This document shows positions 10,102 through 22,028 of a stretch of 64,000 bases of DNA, piece by piece (the first letter of the stretch is position 1; every line of letters starts with the position of its first letter). Where the stretch lies: assembly GCA_021495925.1 (NCBI GenBank), contig JAKEKT010000003.1:124001-188000 (forward strand). The letters are read 5' to 3'. Under the pieces are notes generated by a model. It was not told the origin of the DNA. It was given only the letters and a program-made list of their open reading frames with translations, and did not search any database. The stretch is from Diplodia intermedia (Eukaryota; Ascomycota; Dothideomycetes; Botryosphaeriales; Botryosphaeriaceae). The position numbers and the translations under genes were made by a program.

Positions 10102-11757
10102 TTAAACGACCTCGTAGTTTTCCGCAACAGACTTGGTATCCTTGGAGAAGGAGATGTCCTGGTTCTCGTTGAGCAGTGTGACAGACGAAACCTGTCCAAA
10201 CGTCAGCAGCCGATTCGATTGATCAAATTGTCCAAGTAACTTACGTCGATTTCAACGAATGGCTTCGATTTGCTGAAGCGTACCCTCATTGGGAAGAATT
10301 CAGCATCGCTATCGGCTTGGGCCTCAAACTCGAAGCTTCCAGTCGAGCTGTCAGCGTCCACGGTGCCAATGTTCCACTCCAGGCTATCCCCCGAAACTTC
10401 GTAGACCGCGTCGAAACTCGATACTGAAGGTTCGCTCGTGCTGTACGGGATTGTGACAGTGACATCCTTCAAAGAATCACCACCAGTCAACTCATACTCG
10501 ACGGTGACGCTCCAAGTGCTGTTTTCTGCCTCGCTAACCCACACCGTAAAGTTGATCGGTGGGTCATCGATCTCGCCTGGCTTTGCAGCCAATCTCCACT
10601 TCAGAACACCGACTGCCATATTCACAGGGAAGCCCTTCGTTGAGTCCGCCAATTGAAGGATCTTGTCGTTCCGGAACGAGGGCTTGTCGACCTTAGGATG
10701 CGCCGAGAGCTGAGCTCCGCGGGTGTTGCCCATGTCAAGGTCCAACCTGACCTGGGTGAGTGCTGAGTCACTGATGCGCAACTGCATATCGCCCTTGACT
10801 TCAAAGTGCTCGAGCGACCCTTCCCTGCTGAGCCTGGCGTTGATAGCCTCCGCAAGAGTGACGTGGACGCTCTCGCGGTCACCCGAAAGAGATGCGCGCG
10901 CAGGCGCGGAGGGGGCGACAGCAGGCGTAGGGGCGCTGGACACCAAAGGCGCCGACGCTTCGGCATCCGCGCCTAAGTCGGCGCGAACAGCGTCGAACAT
11001 GTTGGTAGTCTTCGACTTCTTGCCCAGCTGCATGCCCTTGCCTCTGACCGGCATGGCTTTCTTCGTCTCGTTCTTAGCCGCATTGTAACTGTCGTAGGTG
11101 TCGGGCACCGTAGTGGGGACGCTGGGCGTGTAGGTGGGGTACGAGGGAGTGCGAGGGACACCGCCAGCACGTCCAGTGCGGGACATTTCCTTGCGCTGCA
11201 TCTCCAGCTGCTTGGCCTTTCTCTTGCGTTCCTCGCTGGCCTCGAGCTCCTTGTTGCGAGCAATGATTTCCTGGATTCTCTCCTCGTGAGACTCCATGTC
11301 CAAGAAAGTCTTGATCTGGCTCAGTGTCAGGTTCTCCCTGTACCCGAGGGTGACGAGCTCGTCGAAGGCGCTGAGCAGCTCGAAGGCATTGCGGAGGATT
11401 TCGCGCTCGTCGAGGCTCTTGCATATGCTCGACACAACCTGGGCAAACAGGTGGAGCGAGTCGATATCCTGCAGGATGTTGGACTGGCGGTTCGTGATCA
11501 AGACCATGTAGAGCTCGTCAAGGGGTTGGTAGACGTAGCGGACGTTGTCCTGCTCGACGGTGGTGTGTTGGGTTCCCGAGTCGGCGAGCTTTGGGAAAGA
11601 AGCCAGAAGAGCCTCGATGCGGGAACGCTGCATCTCGCGGAACTGGCGCGAGAGAACGGCCTTGCCGCCGCGCGTGCATATCGATGCTGCTAGGACAACC
11701 TGAGAGGAGAGAGGGTCAGGTAAGGCCAGGACGGGGAAATGGTGCAATGTTTACCAT
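10102..11757 (-). CDS. RET2: Coatomer subunit delta
   Basis: Delta-COP is part of the COPI coat that returns vesicles from Golgi to ER. There are three exons: 11755-11757, 10245-11699 and 10102-10191. The first exon is just the ATG; splicing gives MVVLAASICTRGGKAVLSRQF, the expected N terminus of the family. The predicted length is 515 residues, normal for fungi. The N-terminal longin-like domain (residues 1-140) includes LDELYMVLITNRQSNILQD. A charged linker follows (ERKRKAKQLEMQRKEMSR). The C-terminal mu-homology domain, about residues 265-515, contains EGSLEHFEVKGDMQLRISD and FPVNMAVGVLKWR. The last exon encodes SSVTLLNENQDISFSKD and ends in NYEVV. It is divergent from the acidic-protein gene at 12294. 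Confidence 0.96.
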
Positions 11758-12293
11758 GGTGGCACAAGGGAAGCTCCACGAAGCAGAGGAGTGCTAGACG
11801 GGTGGATTGCTCGCGGCCGCTGGTGTTGAATGCGGAATGGTAGTTTAGACGGCGCCTTCAACACCTGGCTTCTTGTGGTGTTCCTCCGAGCCCGGGTCGC
11901 CAAGGAAGGAGCGACCGTGCGCGCTGAGTCAGGCCTGCGCCAAAGCCAAAGTACCGCGTTCGCCCACTCATTTCCCTTGTTGCCTCCAGCTCTTTCGCCA
12001 ACGCGCCCCCGCAAGCTCCTTGCCTCACTTGCGATCCTCCAGGCTACCACCGCTACCTGCCCCTCGCACACAGTGACGACACTGCTGGACGTTGTTTCGC
12101 AGCTGAAGAGCCCGTTCGCGTCCCTCTTACACTTCTCGCCCGCCACGACCCGCCCGGAGCGCGCCTATGTTCGCCGCGTCCTCTCCACTTCCCCTACTAA
12201 TTCACAGCACCACAACCCTACAAGTGTCCTGAACCAAGACCACTCCACACACGAACCACAACCCGCCCATACTCTTCTCGAGTCCGGTCGATC
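11758..12293. other. Divergent promoter region RET2 / acidic protein
   Basis: A 536-bp region between two divergent start codons, pyrimidine-rich towards 12000-12280 on the plus strand, as is common in fungal 5' leaders. No recognised motif was seen. Confidence 0.5.
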
Positions 12294-15202
12294 ATGGCCA
12301 TGGCTGCTCCCAACCAGCCCCTCCCAGGTCTCCAAGTGACTGCGCCTGATGAAGACATGGAGATATCAGACTACGAGCGAAACGCCGACGATATTGACAT
12401 CGATATCGACCTGACCGTCGATCCTAGCCATCACGAGGATGAGAACATGGATGATGATCGCTCTGAGCACGACAGTAAAGACGACGTCATGCTCGACGGC
12501 GACGGAAACGACGAGGACGGCATGATGCAAGATAACATGTCCGTCCCCGACGAACACCTGACCGACGCGAGTGACGTTGGCTATCTCGACATCGATGTCA
12601 AAGAGGCACAACAGAACCAACCTGCTGCGGAGCAGGTCGATGTACAAGTGCAAGATAGTAGCCATGCTGAGGACTTCATCGACTACGATGACACTGCCGC
12701 TGTGCAGGCTCAGCCAGCACCCCAAGCTGCACACCCTTCGGTCGATCACTCTGTTGCAGAGCAAACTCAGTTTCCTGAGAGCGAGAACCCCGGCAATCAG
12801 GAAATCAACGTTCAAGCTCAGACTTCCGAAGCCTCTACTGTTTCCCAACCTTCGGCTCAGGGTCAAACCTCCGTTTCAGTCGAAGCTGCAGTCGAAGAAA
12901 CCTCTTCGGCGACTTCTCGCATCGAAGACCCCGTTGCAGACTCAAGTGCCGCTCACAATGCCGGAGCATCACATGTCGTCGACGATTCCATCGATGCGCA
13001 CTCGGAGACGGTCCCTGTCGGGTCGGTGCTTGATTCTCATACCGTCGCTGTAACTGAAGATGAAACACGTCTTTCAGCAGATATGGCAGAGAACCAGAAC
13101 CAGGCTGAGAGTCGTCCTCACGACGACCAAGATGAAAAAGTCCACGGTGCCCCAGAGTTGTTTGCCGAGCAGCAGGCAGAACCTGAGCAATCGACCCAAC
13201 AGTCTGATGAAGCCCTCGACTTTTCGAACCTACCTTTCGACCCTAAGCACGATGCAGAGAATCAGTCCTCTCATTCTGCACTCTCCCTGCATCCCGTTGT
13301 GGTCGTGTACCAAGGAGACGAGATATCCTTGTTCCCCCCTCATGGTAGTGATACCTCCGATAGTTTCTATTTCCTTCATGACGAGTCTTTGGCAAACGAA
13401 AGCATTCGCTCTCTGCTCCAGGCTTGCAGGCAGGTTTTGGGTGAGACAATGCGAGACGACGATGAGTTGGAGATCGACATTGCGGAACTTGGGCTTTGCG
13501 TGAGTGAGGTAAGTTACTCCTCTGCATGAGATACTTTTGAAACAAAAGCTGACTCCTTCAGGATTCTGACAATGCTGCCAGCACCAGCTTCTCCCAAGTT
13601 CTCGACGTTTATCTCCAACTTCACCAGCTTGATGGACACCAGAGTCCTGGCCCTCTTTACATGACACTGAACACTAAGACTAGGTTTTCAGCGCGTTTGA
13701 ATGCATTGCTTGCGGCCATTGCCGATGGTAGGGGCATGTCCCAACTGTCGTTCCTCGAGGATGTCACAGAGGAAGACGTGCTCGTCGGATCTGACAATGC
13801 CCCGGAGGAGCAAGATTCAGCGAACCAGGGAGATGAGAAAGATGGCAGAGAGCATGCCGATAACCCAATTCCTGAGCATGCGTCCGAGCATGACACATCT
13901 CAAGAAGAAGCCGTCCGCGGAAGGTTGCACGCAGACGACAAACAACAATCCGAGCCTGATTCAGCTGCTATTCAACAGATCCAGACTGATGTGGAAGATG
14001 TTGTTGATGCGGTATCTCAGGATCAGGAGGCGACCTCGCAACAAAATGAGGAATCAGTATCGACGCATCAACACGAGCCTCAGAGTTATGTATCACCAAA
14101 GCCCGAGGATCTCCCTGAATACGAATCGTCGGATGAAGGCGACGGCGCGATAGCACAAGGCAATGATGATGGCGTTGAGGGAGACCCAAGGGTAGATGCC
14201 TCTGGGGCCGATGACTTGCGCGAAAATGATCAGATTAACTACGATGACGGTGAAGTCGCAGAGGAAGTTAGGGACGATGCCTCTCTCCGCTCTTCAACCC
14301 TCCAAGGCGATAATACACCCGCGGCAGTCGACGACGGCGCGTGTCAACGCCAAAGTAACGCTAGCGTCGTGCCCACAGGTATCAGTGGTACACTGCATGA
14401 GGAGCCCTACAACGAAAGCAGGGACGAATCCGCTGCAACACGCAAAGACGAAAACTCGCAGAGGGATGGCCTCCGCACTCAGGCAGATGAACCAGCTGCT
14501 GTTACGGAAGAGAACCAGAGACTTGAGCAGTCCATTGGTCAGGACGGGTTAGAGAATACAGATGAAACCCTGGAACAGGAATTGGAGCGCGAACTCAATG
14601 GCCCACCCGGACCATTTGTTTCAACAGAGGGCGTCCAGGGAATGCCTGATGAGGAACATTACGCAGCAAATTATGAAGAGGGCGAGGAGTACGGATTTGA
14701 GCACAATGGAGATGTTCAAGAGACGCAAGATGGCGAAGGATCATACGAAGAATTTGTCGTCGTGGAAGCAGAAGACGCCCACGACAATCCGGATACTCCT
14801 GATGACGGCCAGGCGGCTGATTACCAGGAATGGTCTCATGGCGATGGGTTCGATGACGTCGAGGCCGAGCAGACTGCGGAGAACGATCCAGGTGAAACTC
14901 ATTCGGGGCTTGAACAAGGCTTGGAGGATAATCATGCTGGACAAGCTGAACCAAAGGCTCACGCATCGGATGAAGATGAATTGGACACAATTGATTACGA
15001 TGACGAGGAGCTTTCGCGGCCCCCGTCGGCGCAGCAGGATGAGGCTGCGGCTCCGTCCCCATCTTCAGCCAAGCGAGGCTGGGAAGAGCTTGGACAGGAC
15101 GATGAAGACCAAGCCGATGAACAAGGTATGTGGGACATTTTCCCCATTTCGTGGCGTCAGGCTAACAACGGCCCAGCACCAAAAAAAGTCAAGTCGGAAT
15201 GA
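12294..15202 (+). CDS. Large acidic, low-complexity protein, 934 residues, function unknown
   Basis: Unrecognised. Three exons (12294-13508, 13562-15125, 15177-15202) join in frame. Most of the protein is Asp/Glu/Gln/Ser-rich and disordered, starting with an MEISDYERNADDIDIDIDLT stretch. A central ordered island flanks the first intron, about residues 335-470. It includes HPVVVVYQGDEISLFPP, SFYFLHDESLANES, LEIDIAELGLCVSE and VLDVYLQLHQLDG, so this is the part likely to be conserved. The C terminus is APKKVKSE, a basic nuclear-localisation-like tail after acidic repeats such as DELDTIDYDDEEL. The second intron (51 nt) is a multiple of three without a stop. Composition suggests a nuclear protein; no function is assigned. 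Confidence 0.8.
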
Positions 15203-16659
15203 TCTCACAGTCGGCCGTTGCCAAGGCTGAGAACCGCTCCACTACGGAGCGCCATCTTCCCTGGTGGAAGCCGCCGCGGATCCCCACTTCTCACTCATCG
15301 TACCCCGTTAGCACAGTATGATCTCGCAACATAACCCCCAACAGCATCTCACTTACCTTGCAGCGGTGAGTGCAATACTGCAACACCGCATCGACACCTC
15401 GGCACGGAAGGCGACAATGGCCGAGCACGCTCGGACCAGCTATCTACACTTGCTCGGACGATACGATACGGATCTTAATGCAGCAGTGATACGGACCGCC
15501 CGCGAATCCCAGGCGACGAAATATCGGTCACCACTTTTTCTGAATTGCAGGTAATGGGCTGACTTCTAGGATCGAACCAAGCAGTAAGTGTCGAGGCTCT
15601 CTACTAACCCACCCAAAGCTCGAAACCATTAGTCGCCTCGGCGAGTGCTCTCTTTTTCACCAGCTGTTTCTTTTTCTTTCGATTTCCTTCATCTCACACG
15701 AGGTTTGCGTGGCGTCGACGCCCGGGCTTTTTAGGGAGGGTTCTGGCGGGGGAGGCGTTGTGGCGCAGGCTTCACGGGCGACGGGCTATATACAACGTAG
15801 TAGAGGGCGAAGGCTGGGAGATACCCTGGTCGGTTAGGGGCGTCATTTCCTGTTAGGGCGCGATTGTAAGATTGACCGATGGCCAAAAAGGGGAGGGGAG
15901 GCGGATCGGGCGCGCAGTTCATAGCAAGAGTCTTTCTGCATCTCAGCAATGTGCACAGCCTTCCGCGAAAATCACCAGGACGTGATTAGCGCGAGTAATC
16001 ATTGGCGCGTTTCGCGTCGGCCTGTGAGGAACGCGTGGCCACTCCACAAGGACCTGAAACCAGGGCTAAAAATGGATTCCCGGACACCCCAGTCGCAGGC
16101 GGCCAGGCGCGGGCCTGGAGCGGAGGCAGGCAGCTGCAACGCTTGCAGGTTCGTTCTGCAGCCAGCCTTAGGTAACGCTCGTGACGGGCGTCTCCTGACG
16201 ACTGCATATCGGGCGTGCGTGGCCGCACAGTGCTCAGGCTGTCGCAGAGTCGCCTTTTGTCTGTCGCTTCCACTTCCTCGCAGGGCCCCATTTGCCGCTC
16301 GCTCCTTGCGCATCACGTCGCACCTCCAGGCACGCCGGCCACACAGACCACATACGCAACGCCGTCCGTTTCCAGCATCTGCGCGCCAGCCTCATTACTG
16401 TCACGCTTGCCCGGCTTTGCCCCAGCCCACCAAACTTGCTCGGAACCGACTCCCAACAACCACCGCCCACCACCAGCTGCCCTGCATCCCACTTGGCCAG
16501 CTGGCGCCATTGTCAACTGCCACCCACACTACACTGACGACCGACCCGCCGCGACGATCACGGCCTCCGCGGACCATTCACTACGCGCCGCCTCTCCCCA
16601 ACCGCCGCATCGGCTTTGAGAGCTCCCAGCCAGGTCGCAAGGCCTGACACGCTGTCGTC
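15203..16659. other. Intergenic region before the NIPA-type gene
   Basis: About 1.45 kb. It holds the 3' flank of the acidic gene and the long pyrimidine-rich leader of the transporter gene. A 78-codon frame at 15318-15554 has somewhat protein-like composition (ARTSYLHLLGRYD) but no partner exon or family, so I do not call it a gene. Confidence 0.4.
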
Positions 16660-18464
16660 ATGGTCGAGGACAAGTGCGTCGCCCACATTACGCCACGGCT
16701 TGCGCGACTCGGCGGCGGAGCGCGCTGCTGCCTCCAGCGCTCCACCAGCGCCGCGCGCTGCCGCAGGACAGACGAGTGCTGACTTGGCATTTTGCTTGCA
16801 GATATGTCGGCCTTATGTTGGCCGTTTCCTCGTCATTAGCAATTGGTAGGCAGCCCGCGCCTGTACAACCCCTCTGCGAATCGAGGCTAATCAAGGAGTC
16901 CAGGCACGAGCTTCGTCCTCACAAAAAAGGTACATTGCGCAACCACATCCCTCCTCCGCGAGCGCCCCCTTCTCAACGTCGCGACGGCCGCACACATGAT
17001 ACTGGAGCTGACGTCACCGCGCAAAGGGCTTGAATCAAGCTGGGGAGCAGCATGGCTTCGACGGAGAAGGCTTTGCCTATCTCCGGAGCACCACATGGTG
17101 GGGAGGCATCATTACAAGTGAGCGCATCTACACCTGCAGGGAGAGCACATGCTGATCAGGAACAGTGGTCCTCGGTGAAATCGCAAACTTTGCTGCCTAC
17201 GCCTTTGCGCCTGCTATATTGGTGACGCCGCTGGGTGCACTCAGTGTACTGATTGGGTAAGTTTGGGCAGGATATGCTTGAAAGATGGCCTCAGCTCATG
17301 AATACATCCACAGCGCGGTCTTGGGTGTTTACTTTCTAAACGAAAAGCTCGGGATTCTGGGTAAGATCGGGTGCGCCACCTGTCTTATTGGTTCTGTCAT
17401 CATCGTCCTCCATGCCCCGCCGGACAAAGAAGTGCAAACTGTCGATGAGATCCTCCACTTCGCCATTCAGCCCGGTAAGATCACACCCGGAAAGCATGGC
17501 TTAGCATCCGTCTGACTTTTGCTTCGCAGGGTTCATGTTCTACTGCGTTCTGGTGATGGCCTTCTCGATCTTCATGATTTACAAGGTCGCCCCGAAACAT
17601 GGACGCAAGAATCCACTGATTTACCTTTCAATCTGCTCGACTGTTGGCTCGCTCTCGGTCATGGCGGTCAAGGCTTTCGGTATTGCTTTGAAACTAACGT
17701 TCGCCGGCAAGAATCAGTTCTCACACCCTAGCACGTACGCTTTTGCGATCGTTGTTGTAGTGTGTGTCCTGACCCAGATGAATTATTTCAACAAAGCGCT
17801 CAGCCAGTTCTCCACCAACATGTACGTCTTGCACGGCACTTCATCCTTGGGCCAAACGCATTCTGTAAAGCAGACCTTGGCTGACTTATGCTTTAGTGTA
17901 AATCCACTGTACTATGTTACCTTCACCACCTTTACACTCGTCGCCTCCTTTATCCTTTTCCGCGGCTTCAACACGACATCGGCAGTGAACACTATCTCAC
18001 TCATCTGCGGCTTTCTGGTCATCTTCTCAGGCGTCTACCTCCTCAACCTCTCCCGAACTGATCCTGACGGCACCTCTGGCCTGGCGAATTCGTTCGGGGA
18101 CGCAGTCCCAACCGATGGTATTGCAACGTTCCAAACACGTCGGTCAATGCAGTCGAGGCGCAGCGATGATTCGGGCTTTGCGGGTCGAGGAAGCCTCGGC
18201 GACCGTGAACGCCTTATGAGGTCATATGACCGGGATTTTGACTTGGAGGATGGCCAGGCTTTTGGACTAGGCGACCTCGCTGACGACAGCGATGAGGATG
18301 ACGGCAGCGGCCGGAAGAGAACGAGTTTCGAGGAACCGAGGCTGGGCAGCACCAGGAACTCCCGATCCGGACGCTCCACCCCATCAGGAAGCGGCAGGAA
18401 AGGTACTCCCGTACAACTCGAGAAGGGCTCAGTGAGGCCAAACAAGAAGAGCATGGATCGGTGA
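16660..18464 (+). CDS. NIPA-type magnesium transporter (DUF803), 428 residues
   Basis: Multi-pass membrane protein of the NIPA/DMT family; animal members are reported to transport Mg2+, so the substrate here is by homology. Eight exons join in frame: 16660-16673, 16802-16845, 16904-16929, 17027-17117, 17166-17256, 17314-17474, 17530-17821 and 17897-18464. The first exon is only 14 nt. Family features are MLAVSSSLAIGTSFVLTKKG in the first helix, then YLRSTTWWGGIITM, FAPAILVTPLGALSVLIGA, LNEKLGILGKIGC and NALSQFSTN-type loops (here KALSQFSTNIVNPLYY). About nine helices end near residue 300. A hydrophilic cytosolic tail of about 120 residues rich in Ser, Arg and Asp (DFDLEDGQAFGLGDLADDSD) follows. 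Identification is strong from the continuous core. Confidence 0.92.
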
Positions 18465-19173
18465 ACGGAGCCAGGTGAGACATGAGGGTTGAGAAATGCA
18501 TTTTTCTCCGTCGACATCGTCACGTGGCCCGGGCCGATGTCTCTGTTAGCTTGTTCAACATTCTTGGGTAGTAGGCGGCGGCGGTCGGCGTTGCGTGTAT
18601 CAGTTTTGTATTCAATTTTCCACATCACCGATCTCCAACAAGGGAGAGCTCTTCTGATGAAGTGGACTTTTTTTCTTTTCTTTTCACGTTCAAACGAAAT
18701 TTCTTATGAGGTCAATGTTTCCATGCCTTATCGATTGAGGCGTTTCCAAGACCTGTTATTTTTTTCCCTTTTTTTTTCTTTTTGACAAGATCCCCTCTTC
18801 TCGCTTGCCTTTCTTCCGAGACCATTGTTTCATCAAATTTGTAGACTCCCCTTTCGATTCTGTTTTCGATTCCTCATTTCTTGTGTTTTGCTTCACTGGG
18901 CGATCCGCGAGGATTAAGGCCAATGGGGTGGGTAAGTTGAATTTCTAGGAACCATGTCTGATTTGGTGGTGTTGCAACGGCAAGCTGCCTGCGCTTTCCA
19001 TCTCGAATCGTCCATCCATGCCCGTCCGACAGATTTAGCGTCGCGGAGGACTGCCTGCCGGTTACGGAAGTGCCTGGTGTTCTTGGAACGTTTGAACTTA
19101 GCATTCGCCCTTCGGCCGTGTTATTGAATTTCCTGCGATAGAGGGGGGGTCCGCCAGGAGTTGAAAGAAACAA

Positions 19174-19193
19174 GAAAGAAAGAAAGAAAGAAA
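19174..19193. repeat. (GAAA)n microsatellite
   Basis: Five near-perfect GAAA units in noncoding DNA. Confidence 0.85.
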
Positions 19194-20174
19194 CGCGGGA
19201 AGGACAGGAACAGAGCGCTGTCATTGATCAGAAAGAAAACGTCATCCGGGCTGGATATACGTGGTGTTCCTTCGGCAGGTTCGAGGATTCACCAAGAGAC
19301 AATAAAGAATGCAAAAAAGTTTGAAAGAAGACGGAATTGGATGCTGTTTTGGTACTGTGGACTGTCTTCAAGCTGCGGACCATGTTCCCTCGGGCCCAGC
19401 CAACGGAACTCACTCTATACTGCACTAGTGCGGACCCCCTCCGTCTCTATCCCCTGTCGGATAGTGAGACAGAGCACATGCCATTTGCAGACGCTCCTAT
19501 CCGGACCCCTCTCGAATGCTCCTGTGAAGAATGGTCGCATCGTTGGAATGTCCATCGATAACGCACATTGTGCTCGGGCCCGTCTCCACCACGCCTCAAC
19601 CCTTGTCTGGCGCCTGTGTACCCACAAACTCCACCCCGGGCCGGCCCCTGACAGCTAGAATTACCCCTGTTCCCGAATGTGCACAGACAAAGTAAGGCGA
19701 TTGGTAGCGACACTATCACGCATGTTCCCATCGCACTGGCAGCATAGGGCGCTACGGGAACGCTTGGGCAAGCCTGATGTTGTTGCACGCATTGGCGGTG
19801 TAGGAGCTGATGAGAAGCACAGGGAAGCACTGTACGGGAGGGTGTAGAGGCAATTGACTAAGCGACATGATAGCGTCATGTTCAAAGGCGACAATCCTGC
19901 TGTGAGTTTCTTGTAATCAATGCTGGGCAAGATCGTACCTGGAATCCCGACGACCGGATTCGCAGCAGACGCACGTTCGACGACGCGTTTCAGCGTTGAG
20001 GGGGGGATCCACTTCTTCTGATGCACCTCTTCTGTTACGGAATGGAGACCCTGTAGCCAATCTGAGTGTCGCGGAGAAGGCAGGGGAGATTTGCGGGTTG
20101 AAGGTGAAGCTCCTGGCGGGCGGTGGTCAGCTGAGGCTGGTTAAATCGGCATTGCAACACTTGACGTAAAGCCT

Positions 20175-20438
20175 CATGGTGGGTGATGGTAAAAGAACTC
20201 GACCCGCCCGCATCTGCCTTTCCAAGATATTGATAAGCAGTTGAATACAAGATCCGGATGTAAGTGTGCGCATTTAAATCTCACATTTATGGGCAGTTGA
20301 ATACAAGATCCGGACGTAAGTGTGCGCATTTAAATCTCACATTTACGTCCAGATCTTGTATTCAACTGCCCATAAATGTGATGCGGTGCCTGTCTAAGGC
20401 AGATGCGGGCAGGCCAATTTATTTTGTCGCCTGCCGTG
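20175..20438. repeat. Composite palindromic repeat element E (MITE-like, about 264 bp)
   Basis: The outer inverted arms are CATGGTGGGTGATGG through CCCGCCCGCATCTGCC on the left, and GGCAGATGCGGGCAGG through TTGTCGCCTGCCGTG on the right. Inside lie two tandem copies of the family arm (GCAGTTGAATACAAGATCC, from 20233 and 20296) spaced about 62 bp apart. One inverted arm (GATCTTGTATTCAACTGCCC, near 20353-20372) follows. The tandem unit includes GTGCGCATTTAAATCTCAC. Element B shares the same parts. Confidence 0.75.
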
Positions 20439-20702
20439 GCCTTGGTCCCCAACGTAAATATGTCTCCAGTCTCGAGTACTCCAGTTGGATGTCGAGGTCA
20501 GAGCTCCCGGCCGGACTGTGAGACCCCTGCAAGGATGACGTCATTGTGAGCTTGCGCGTGTTGCGCCCCGCGTGGCCGGCATGGACCGAACCTGGCACAC
20601 TCGCAGCATATCTCACCAATCACCCCACAACCATGACGCCTGCTGGCGACCGTCCATGTGCTCGAGCTTCCGCGTCCCTCCCCGACATCCTCAGACCCCA
20701 TC

Positions 20703-22028
20703 ATGGCCACTCTTAAAGTCCACGGCGGCAGCGCCTTTCTGAACTGGAGAGCTACCACCCCGTGTCTGTATGTGACGGCTGAGAGCGACGACTTCGACGA
20801 CTCCACCCTGCAGGCATGGCGTGAGGAGGGCTTCGATGTGCACTATCTGCCCTTCGGCGATGGCGGCAAGCAATATGTCAAGACGCTACACTCGCTCAAA
20901 GACGGCCTCGGTGTCGGCGGCACGTATGCCATAGTAGGTACTTATCCTACTCATCCATCCCCCGTCTAGTGCCGTCGTATAGCTAAGCTCTGCTCCTCCA
21001 GCCTTCGGTGATGCTGCCTCCGTCTGTCTCGAGACCTTCATTCGCCAGGACCTAAAGCTCAGCGCTCTCGTTGCCTACTACCCTTCGTCCATCCCGGACC
21101 CCCAGACACAGTTCATGCCCTCGTTGCGCGTCATGGTGCACCTTGCTGGAACGCAAATCGGCGTGAACAAGAACTCGGAGATCTTGGGTATTCAGGGCAA
21201 GAGGAGGACCATTACCAAGAAGATCACGCCCGGCATCGGCACTGGAGGCATGCAGTCGAAGCTGAAGTACCCGTGCTTCACATACCAAGGCGTCGAGCCT
21301 GGTTTCGCTGAACACGACCTAGAAGAGTACGACAAGGTCGCCGATGCCGTCGCGTGGAGCCGCTCTCTGGACACTATTCGGCGAGGCTTCTCCGCCGAGC
21401 TAGACATCGAGACCGTTTGGGAAGAGAACGAGGAGCGTAAGTCGCCAATCCCCAATTGTCAAGCCGCACAAAGCTCACGCCACCACCAGACAAATTCCGC
21501 ACGCCGAACAGCGTGAAACTCCTCAGCACCATGACCGACCTCCGCAAGCCCCACGTCATCTACACGCCGACCATGACGGGCGCCAAGGGGAAAGAGGACC
21601 TCGCCCGTTTCTACAACGAGTACTTCCTGCCATCCATCAGCCCGCGCGCGGACCCGCCCACAGGGCTGAAGACGCGCCTGATCTCGCGCACCATCGGTGT
21701 TGACCGCATCGTCGACGAGCTGCTCATCAGCTTCAAGCACGTTCAGCCCATGCCATGGATCCTGCCGGGCATCCCGCCCACCAACCTGCCCGTCGAGATC
21801 GTGCTGGTCAGCATCGTAGCACTGCGCGGCGCCAAGATCTACAGCGAGCACGTGTACTGGGACCAGGCGGCGGTGCTGGTGCAGGTGGGCTTGTTGGACA
21901 TCGAAGACGTACCGGAGCATTGGCGGAAGAAGGGCGTGAAGGAGTTGCCGATCGTAGGGGAGGAGAGCGCGAGGAAGGTATTGGATGAGGATAGGGAGCC
22001 GTGGAATGAGTTGATTGCGGATTGGTAA
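20703..22028 (+). CDS. Dienelactone-hydrolase-like / SnoaL-like two-domain protein, 402 residues
   Basis: Three exons (20703-20937, 21002-21436, 21490-22028) join in frame. The N-terminal half looks like a dienelactone-hydrolase-type alpha/beta fold: GTYAIVAFGDAASVCLETF and KLSALVAYYPSSIPDP. I cannot point to an intact Cys/Ser nucleophile elbow, so catalytic activity is doubtful. The C-terminal half resembles the SnoaL/NTF2-like fold: LARFYNEYFLPSISP, TRLISRTIGVDRIVDELLIS, HVQPMPWILPGIPP and EHVYWDQAAVLVQVGLLD. This combination recurs in fungal proteins annotated as carboxymethylenebutenolidase-like. A role in aromatic or polyketide breakdown would be inference. Element E lies about 265 bp upstream and element F starts 26 bp after the stop. 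Confidence 0.85.

Larger units (their letters stand above)
18465..20702. other. Intergenic region, 2.2 kb, with repeats
   Basis: Starts with a T-rich 3' flank (18660-18790), then a (GAAA)n microsatellite and composite palindromic element E, and ends with the promoter of the gene at 20703. Minus-strand frames at 19447-20026 were inspected; they do not assemble into a convincing protein. Confidence 0.45.

Noticed and set aside
14562..15230. 222-codon plus-strand frame
   Set aside because: Frame-shifted shadow of the acidic gene (Met/Arg/Lys-rich from GAT/GAA codons).
19447..20026. Overlapping minus-strand frames of about 120 codons
   Set aside because: No consistent splice structure or recognisable sequence.
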